Assembly (NCBI GenBank): GCA_010015675.1
Contig: ML977024.1
Location: 291,095-342,597, forward strand
DNA from: Byssothecium circinans
Taxonomy: Eukaryota; Ascomycota; Dothideomycetes; Pleosporales; Massarinaceae
DNA: 51,503 bases
Direction: 5' to 3'
Shown here: positions 45,654-51,503 of the stretch, piece after piece
Layout: each line of letters begins with the position of its first letter
Position numbering within the stretch: position 1 is the first letter of the stretch
The notes under the pieces: generated by a model
Told to the model about the DNA's origin: nothing
Database searches by the model: none
What the model saw: only the letters and a program-made list of their open reading frames with translations
Program-made: the position numbers and the translations under genes

Positions 45654-46421
45654 CACCTAAGGTCGTCCTGTTTATAAACGCGTTGCACATTATAGATAAG
45701 GGTCGTGAAAGTTAACAACGTAAAGGTTAGGTAACGTCCCTCCCTACATAGCAAAAAACCCTCCATGCTAAAAAATATAAGAGGTACTTTAACTTCAAAC
45801 AACTTAAAATCTGTGCATACGTTAGTATTCACGATAACTCTTTATACGTTATATACTGTAGCTATTCCTAGATATCTAGAACCCCTTTAATCTAAAAAAT
45901 AGCGTTCCTTCCCTATAGCACTACTATTAAGCTCTTACTACTCTATAATACTTATAACGGTGTTATCTAAGCCTTAGAACCTTACTACGATGCTTAGGGG
46001 TTATTACTAGCCTTGTGTCTGCTGTCGCACGCAAATTCATGCAGGGTCGCCACCCTAATTAGTACCTCCAACCGGAACGATTACCAGTCCTGGCTAGTGC
46101 GAAATAGCCACATAATCATTACAGTGTATTTAATAGCTGCCACACCTGTGGCTGTGTAAAGTCTTGGCAAGCGGGCCGGCCTTAGCCCCGCAGCCTTGCG
46201 ACCTAACTCAACCTTTGCTATGCCTCCAGTCAACCAATTCACCTCTTGCAGAATTCGCCACCTCACAACCCTAGGACCAGAACGGGTCGGCCGTCCTCCC
46301 TGCTAGCGGTGGCAACTAATAGAGAGCTTTCGTGTTTGCCACTCCAACTACGTGCGTGCTAGCGTGCGTTCTGCCCTCTTTAGTCGCCCCTTAATCGAGT
46401 CAGCCACCGCGACAAACGAAA
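45654..46421. other. Right boundary of the RIP island
   Basis: Composition changes from AT-rich to ordinary between about 45990 and 46060. At about 46288 lies cgggtcggccgtcctccctg, the GC-rich version of a motif seen mutated at 7395 and 21010. No gene is supported. Confidence 0.5.
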
Positions 46422-46810
46422 CTATACTAAGCGGGAAAGAAAATCTATAGTGCCATGCCCTCCTCTAGGAACAGTAAGAAATGTGTATGCCTGATAGTTC
46501 TCCGCCGTGTCGCGACATACACGTCCGTCTATCTCATAATCTGCATAATAGTCGCTGCAGAGGTTGATATCGATGCACGCCTTGCACACAAACCGCTGCA
46601 TGCCCGCACAGAGCTGTCTGCTGCAGCCGTCGCACACAGGTTCCGCCCAGCTCTGGTTTGACTCAGCGAGACAAAATTAATGCTGGAATGCAATAATTGC
46701 CTCGTCGTCCTTTCCAATCCAGATCAACATTCGGCCGAGAAGACTGAGAAAGGAAGGCCAGACTGTGCCGAACTTAATGCAAAGGTTGGTTAGGCTAGTA
46801 ATCGTATCTC
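46422..46810 (-). pseudogene. C-terminal fragment with ZZ-type zinc finger
   Basis: The minus-strand frame from about 46805 reads ITSLTNLCIKFGTVWPSFLS, LLGRMLIWIGKDDEAIIAF, then a TAA (CAA-type) and ESNQSWAEP. It then gives CDGCSRQLCAGMQRFVCKAC, IDINLC and YYADYE, a ZZ-type pattern (C-x2-C, C-x2-C), followed by CRDTAENYQAYTFLTVP and a stop near 46422. ZZ fingers at this position occur at the C-termini of some fungal repeat-containing NLR proteins. The rest of the gene is missing to the right, so it is a remnant. Confidence 0.6.
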
Positions 46811-47031
46811 TGGCCTGTATGTCGTCGTTTAGATCTATCGGTTTGCTGCGTTGTTACATACTCTGCTCTTATCACAGACTTATGCACGGTAGATATAGAC
46901 TTCGTACAGACAGCTAATAGTATCTATCAATGCTTCGTGCTTAAGGCTTGGAGCCTTCTTATTTCTTCGTAGCTCCCGTCTGAACACCTCTTTAGCATCG
47001 CCCCATTTATCGCGGCGAAGGTAAAGCTAAT
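46811..47031. other. Intergenic
   Basis: Short gap between the ZZ fragment and the 3' end of the membrane-protein gene. Nothing recognised. Confidence 0.4.
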
Positions 47032-48885
47032 TCATGGTTCTTCTTCCTCAGTGTCTTCTTCCTCGGCGCGCTGTCTCGATATGATAGCTTTTCGCCGCTG
47101 CAGCATGCGCAGGATTTGATCGACTTGCTCATCTGGCACTTGCAGAAGTGCTCTGCGAACGGCCGCCGGTGCCAAGTCCTTCCATGCCGTGGCACCGCTT
47201 GTTGCTGTTGCCGCACCTGAAGCCGTAGCTGAAGGCCGGGCTCTCCCTCTGCGTCTTCCTCTCGATCGCTCTCTGTTAGACGGTAGCGACAGGAATCCCA
47301 CATCGTCTTCTATATCTCCGCTCCGTGAATCGGCTGCTCGTACGCTTAGGGGACCGGAAGAATAGCCAGCTGTAGTTAAAGTAGTTAAAGCAATCTCACT
47401 GCCGTTCCCATCCCCACTCAAGTTCCCCGGTGTAGTCGTCCCAACGTCTCCTGTCAGTACCGCACCTTGGTTTAGTGCCGTCTCGCGAGCTTCTTCATCC
47501 ATTACACGTTCTTGAACAGCGAGTGCTCGTCTCATGGTTAAAGCCACCCCAACAGGTACGCCGACGAAAGACAGAAGGTAGCTCATTATCACGAAATAGG
47601 CATCTACTATCCCTAGAGCTGCCCTTTGGCTTGGCGGTTGTACGTTCGATTTGCATGCTGAGAAAGTCAAGCCCTACAAACTATTAGTATTCGGCTCACT
47701 GTTCATTGTTAAAGAAGCGGTATACAGTATTGGTGTTGCAGAGCGACTGGAGATTGCCATAAACCAATCTCGCCGTGATCTTCAACTTTCTTGAATACAA
47801 CCAGTACACTGCTTGCGGAAACAGCGTTGCAACACCGGCCAGAATAAAAAATCCCGTCATGAGTGCTACCAGGTTTGCATATTCGATTGGGCGGCCACGT
47901 GTGGATGGGGCAAACATAAAGTATAGGGTCCACAGGGAAAAGTCCCACAGTCGTCTGGACGGGGACCTGGATCCTGGAGCTGATTGGTACCTTTGGATCA
48001 ATTTGAGCAGGACGTTCTCGTGAATATAGCGTTTCAGGAGATAGGTGGCGTTCAGCATCCAAGCAAAATAGAAGAGCACAAGAAGGATCCCGATTCCTAT
48101 CGCGGCCCCAGTTGATAATGTTGGCAAAGCTAGGAAGAATGCTTCGGGCGAGAAGCCTTCGCTTATTAAGCTTGTGCAGTTATCTTGCCTAATATGTATA
48201 TCACGAAGAAGGAATTTTCGAGAATATCCAGCCAAAGATGCTGAATTACCCATGTATGGAGGCGGCTGAAGTCCTTTCTTTATCGCTGAATCGCATGTCG
48301 CTTTCGCTTCGGCGGCGATGATATCCTATTAGGCAGTCAGAATTTGTGGTACGCGAAGGAGTGCATTCTGACAATATTTTCCAAGCAATTTTCCAAGAAC
48401 TCCTTTTGCGCGTCCCACTTGGTGATCCTCAAAGACTGATAAGCAGGTATGAGTGCAATGGCGGCAATGAGGATGCCGGCAATTGTTATCAAGCAACTTG
48501 TAATTGCCGATGGCCCTGGCCTGGAGAAGGAACTTTTGAGATAATTGAAGAAACCCTTAACCCTATTCCAGAACTCTCTCAATGCTGTGAGGATGGCGGC
48601 CCCTCTTCGGTTCGTGTTTGGTCGCGCTGGCGTTGCACTTGCTTGCCTCAGTGCGCGTCTTCGCGGAATTATAACAACAATCTGGGAGCGGAGATTCGTG
48701 AAACCAGAAGAAATCTTCCCAACAGCCGACCATGCGCCGTCAATGAATGGATCCAATGCCCCGCGTCCGGGATCGGGTGATACTGAGGGTGGGAGTCCAA
48801 ATTGAGTGTCGTCGACTTGTTGTTGACTGGCGCGTCTGCCGTGTGGGGTGAGATTTTCGAGCGGCACACCTTCAGATTGGTCCAT
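47032..48885 (-). CDS. Fungal multi-pass membrane protein of unknown function, three exons
   Basis: Proposed exons on the minus strand: 48885-48373, 48325-47726, 47673-47032. Introns are 48372-48326 (47 bp, GTCAGA..CTAATAG) and 47725-47674 (52 bp, GTATAC..TACTAATAGTTTGTAG). All junctions are phase 0, giving about 584 residues without an internal stop. The N-terminus (MDQSEGVPLENL) is Pro/Ser-rich and cytosolic-looking. Membrane segments are SAITSCLITIAGILIAAIAL, then AAIGIGILLVLFYFAWML, ANLVALMTGFFILAGVATL and, in exon 3, YFVIMSYLLSFVGVPVGVAL. A conserved-looking WDAQKEFLENCL precedes the first junction. The C-terminus is acidic (EEEDTEEEEP). No known enzyme motif; function not assigned. It is unmutated although only 1 kb from the RIP island. 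Confidence 0.78.
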
Positions 48886-49501
48886 TATAGCTACGAAGCC
48901 AGCTCAGGCTCCGATTCAGTCTTTGCAGTTTTACTGTCGATGGGACAAGATGCGCTGAGTAAAAGAATGTTTTCTCTCTAGGCGGCAAGTTTTGAGTGAA
49001 ACATGCCGCTCGCTTCCCCTCAAGCTCAGCCGCAGTGGCGTTTATGGGGATCAAATCGGAGCAGCAGCAGGGCTGTAGAATTAGGCCAATTACATTGCAT
49101 GCTCCATCTTTTCACAAGAAATAGGCCTGGCTGCCAACATTGATAAATGCACCGACATTGACCGGTGATAGATCGCTAAGGAAATAGGACGACTGGCTGA
49201 GAGGTCAGCGCTTGCTGCGCCAGTCATCAAGTAGTCTAGGGCTCCAGTATGGCTTACTAGCCGTGGTTACACAGCAGCTTCCACCGGTGATGCTTACCTC
49301 GCCGGGCAGACAGACAGGCAGACAGGCAGGCAGGTAGGCAGGCAGGCGGGCAGGTAGGCAACCGACGAGGCTGAGCAGACGACGCCGCCCACGCGCACTC
49401 GCTCGCGATGGAGCAGGGTGCCTCCTGCGGCGCACTCTCTTCCATCACACACTCTACTTCCAGCGCCTATTCTTTCCTGTCGTGATCGCCTGGGCTGCAG
49501 A
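48886..49501. promoter_or_regulatory. Divergent promoter region with tetranucleotide microsatellite
   Basis: These 616 bp separate the membrane protein (minus) and the PNP-NLR (plus). A CAGG/CAGA-rich run at about 49303-49362 (gcagacagacaggcagacag and on) is a microsatellite. The upstream in-frame ATG at 49418 lies in this interval. Confidence 0.5.
49302..49362. repeat. CAGG/CAGA microsatellite
   Basis: About 15 imperfect tetranucleotide units (cagaca, caggcagg, taggcagg) in the 5' region of the NLR. The low-complexity ORFs it creates on the minus strand (CLPACLP) are not genes. Confidence 0.85.
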
Positions 49502-51503
49502 ATGGCCTCCAGCAATGGACGGTCTCAACTTCGCTGCGCCAACTACCACGTCGCGTGGATCTGCCCCGTCGCGGACATCGAGCTGCTGCCCGCGCAGCTG
49601 ATGCTGGACGAGGAGCACACCCCGCCGCCGTACAACACGCACTACGACGAGAACACGTACATCTGCGGCACGATCAACGGCCACGCCGTCGTCGTCGCGA
49701 CCTGCCCGCAAGGCGAGACGGGCAACGTCAACGCCGGGCGCTTGACGGGGTCCATGTTCAAGACGTTCCCCAACATCAGGATGGTGGTGCTCGTCGGCAT
49801 CGGAGGTGGGATTCCTCGTACGCCTGCCTCGCAGCATCCGCTCAAGGACATCCATCTCGGAGACGTCGTGGTGGGATGGCCTGGCGACGGGAAGCCTGCC
49901 TGCGTCTACCACGACCGCGGGAGGGCCAAGGCGGGCGGCGAGTTCGAGATGGTCGGCACAATGCAGAACCCGGACTGGCGGCTCACGAACGCGCTAAGCA
50001 TGCTCGCATTGGACTACAAACTACGGCGGACCAAGTTCCACGAGCAGCTTGCGCGGTTGCGAGACTTTGACGAGTTTGCGCACCCTGGCCTCGAACACGA
50101 CCGGCTCTTCAAGGCGGGCCATCCCCACGCTAGTGGTTATGGATCGGACTGCACGGCATGCGATCCCAACGAGCTTGTTCCGAGGCCTCTGCGGACGGAA
50201 GACGACAAGAACAAGTTTGTCTTCCACCAAGGGCGGATCGCAACGGGCAACGCAGTCATCCAGGACGGCGAGCTGCGGGACCAGATCGGCGCGCGATGCG
50301 GCGGGGCGCTCTGCGTCGAGATGGAGGCAGCGGGCGTCGATGCCAACAGACGCTGCCTGGTCATCCGCGGCATCTCCGACTACGCCGACTCGCACAAGAG
50401 CGACGTGTGGCGACCGTACGCGGCGGGAAAGGCGGCAGCGTTCGCCAGAGAGCTGCTCTGCAGGATCCCGCCCGGCACGGTCAAGGAGATGGAAGGCGTA
50501 GATGCAGGTTTGCGTGAAGGTCAGTGATAGATCCGTCCTGCAATAAGCTGCGTCGTATGCGGAGTGTAGCAGTACATTAAGGACATTAATGACATTAATG
50601 ACACTCTTGTTCAAACGTAACACCATGTGCAATATACTAATGTCAAGCAGCGCTGTGGATGGTTCCTTTCCTGAGACCACCATCCTTCGCCGGACGAGAG
50701 ACGCAGCTTGCCCAGCTCGATGCGCACGTCTCGTCGGAAGGCGGCCGACGGCTTGCCATCTACGGCCTCGGCGGCTGTGGGAAGACGGCGCTTGCCCTCG
50801 AGGCGGCATACCGGACGAGGGAGCGGCAGCCTGCTCGCGCCGTCCTATGGGTGTCGACGGTCAGCCGGGAAAGCTTCGAGCAGGCGTATCGCGAGATGGG
50901 AGAGCGTCTGTCGATCCCAGGCATCACGGATGACAACGCGGACGTCAAGCGGCTCGTCAGGGCATGGTTGAGCAGCGAAAAGGTCGGGCAGTGGCTGATG
51001 GTGGTGGACAACGCCGACGACGACAGCGTGCTCTTTGGCGCTCTCGGCGAGACGAGCCGTACGGACCGGCTCATCGACTGGCTCCCGCACAGCCGCAAGG
51101 GATCGATCGTGTTTACCACGCGGACTCGAACGGCTGCAATCAGGCTGGCTGAGAGCAATGTTGTGCCGCTGGGCGAGTTGACAAAAGCGGAAGCAGAGGA
51201 GGTATTAAAGACCCGGTTACTGCAGGAGCATCAGCATCAGTTGCAGGATGGCAAAGTAATAGACGAGTTCCTCGGCATGCTCACCTGCCTCGCCCTTGCC
51301 ATTATTCAGGCAGTGGCCTTTATTAACACCAACGATGTCGCTCTCTCGGACTACATCTCGGACTACCGAAGCAGCGAGAAAGATGCGATGACTCTTCTCG
51401 GTGAAGAGTTTGAAGACCAGGGCCGGCACCGGGATACCAAGAACCCAGTAGCCACGACGTGGTACATCTCGTTCAAGCAGATCCAGAAAGAGAACGAGCT
51501 GGC
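49502..51503 (+). CDS. PNP-NB-ARC NLR, intact, 3' end off the window
   Basis: Exon 1 encodes a nucleoside-phosphorylase-like domain: NYHVAWICPVADIELLPAQL, YICGTINGHAVVVATCP, MVVLVGIGGGIP, LGDVVVGWP, CVEMEAAGVDANRRCLVIRG, ISDYADSHKSDVWRPYAA. The ATG at 49502 (MASSNGRSQLRCANYHVAW) is preferred because family members start just before this strand; an in-frame ATG at 49418 would add 28 residues. A probable intron at 50520-50650 (GTCAGT, TACTAAT, AAGCAG; the acceptor could be 50647) joins in frame to SFAGRETQLAQL and an NB-ARC P-loop GLGGCGKTALAL. Walker B is WLMVVDNADD and IVFTTRTR follows. Repeats, probably TPR, lie beyond the edge. No stop or frameshift; GC-rich. It would act as a cytosolic receptor with a PNP effector. 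Confidence 0.9.
50520..50650 (+). other. Intron between PNP and NB-ARC exons
   Basis: The donor gtcagtgat follows GAA-G; branch-like tactaat at 50635-50641; acceptor aagcag ending 50650 (alternative 50647; both keep frame). It contains a ggacattaatgacattaatg short repeat. 131 bp. Confidence 0.7.

Larger units (their letters stand above)
4990..46020. other. AT-rich RIP island with nested transposons and fossil genes
   Basis: Composition shifts abruptly to AT-rich, with TAG and CTA words vastly overrepresented on both strands. Former coding frames can be followed for hundreds of codons in which stops stand where Gln (CAA/CAG) or Trp (TGG) is expected. LTR pairs differ essentially only by C/T and G/A transitions. 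This is the pattern of repeat-induced point mutation, which in Pezizomycotina mainly converts CpA to TpA in duplicated DNA. No intact cellular gene was found inside. Ordinary composition resumes around 46020, where the first GC-rich text appears. Confidence 0.9.

Noticed and set aside
45626..45832. Minus-strand ORF of 68 codons
   Set aside because: Starts inside the ~190-bp repeat and has no recognisable content.
4990..46020. Centromere or mitochondrial insertion, from AT-richness and TGA at Trp
   Set aside because: Transposon and gene fossils with RIP-type stops explain the composition. TGA-for-Trp is confined to part of one gypsy element, and intact Trp codons TGG occur nearby.
46081..46266. 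Minus-strand ORF of 61 codons at the island border
   Set aside because: No family resemblance, no splice context, and it overlaps a boundary repeat region.
48346..48805. Plus-strand ORFs opposite the membrane protein
   Set aside because: Antisense shadows of exon 1; the minus strand has membrane segments and consistent splice sites.
49205..49515. Minus-strand ORFs with CLPACLP repeats
   Set aside because: Produced by the CAGG/CAGA microsatellite.
49454..50809. Long overlapping ORFs in other frames of the PNP-NLR
   Set aside because: GC-rich coding DNA leaves other frames open; only the frame with PNP and NB-ARC motifs is supported.
1..51503. tRNA, rRNA or other structural RNA genes
   Set aside because: I saw no convincing tRNA A/B boxes or rRNA text; a tRNAscan or Infernal run could show otherwise.

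Overview
The window is nuclear DNA of a filamentous ascomycete. Genes have short GT..AG introns of about 45-130 bp with TACTAAT/CTAAC-like branch sites. The resident families are fungal NLR (STAND) receptors and their effector relatives. The middle carries the signature of repeat-induced point mutation (RIP): frames stay readable for hundreds of codons, but Gln codons CAA/CAG have become TAA/TAG and Trp codons have become TAG/TGA.

Layout. (1) About 1-4990, ordinary composition: a minus-strand NLR with an N-terminal HET-s-like motif, a NACHT domain and ankyrin repeats, carrying a few point lesions; divergent from it a SesB-like serine esterase; then a small plus-strand ORF that repeats the NLR's N-terminal motif with the same intron position and phase. 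(2) About 4990-46020, an AT-rich RIP island with no intact gene. Its fossils can still be read. On the minus strand lie a BCS1-type AAA ATPase, a large TPR-CHAT protein with 19 visible 135-bp repeat units, a DUF6594-type membrane protein and a caspase-like (peptidase C14) protein. On the plus strand lies an NB-ARC-TPR NLR. Four transposons sit inside three of these genes: a Ty3/gypsy chromovirus (11638-19193, 475-bp LTRs, TSD CATTA/TATTA) inside the TPR array; a second chromovirus on the minus strand (24234-31116, 487-bp LTRs, TSD ATTAG) inside the caspase gene; and a hAT element (34652-37703, 8-bp TSD) and a pogo/Fot1 element (about 38063-40189, TA target) inside the NLR. Removing the two retroelements or the hAT element rejoins the host reading frame exactly. 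An unidentified degraded gene and several small repeats fill 40300-46020. (3) About 46020-51503, ordinary composition: a fragment ending in a ZZ zinc finger, an apparently intact three-exon membrane protein on the minus strand, and an intact PNP-NB-ARC NLR on the plus strand that runs off the right edge.

Taken together, nearly every identifiable cellular gene belongs to the fungal self/non-self recognition and regulated-cell-death repertoire (NACHT and NB-ARC receptors, SesB lipase, CHAT and caspase-like proteases, BCS1-like ATPase, DUF6594). The window therefore reads as an immune-type gene cluster whose centre was invaded by transposons and mutated by RIP, while members at both edges survive in better condition. 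All assignments come from reading translations by eye; no database search was run.
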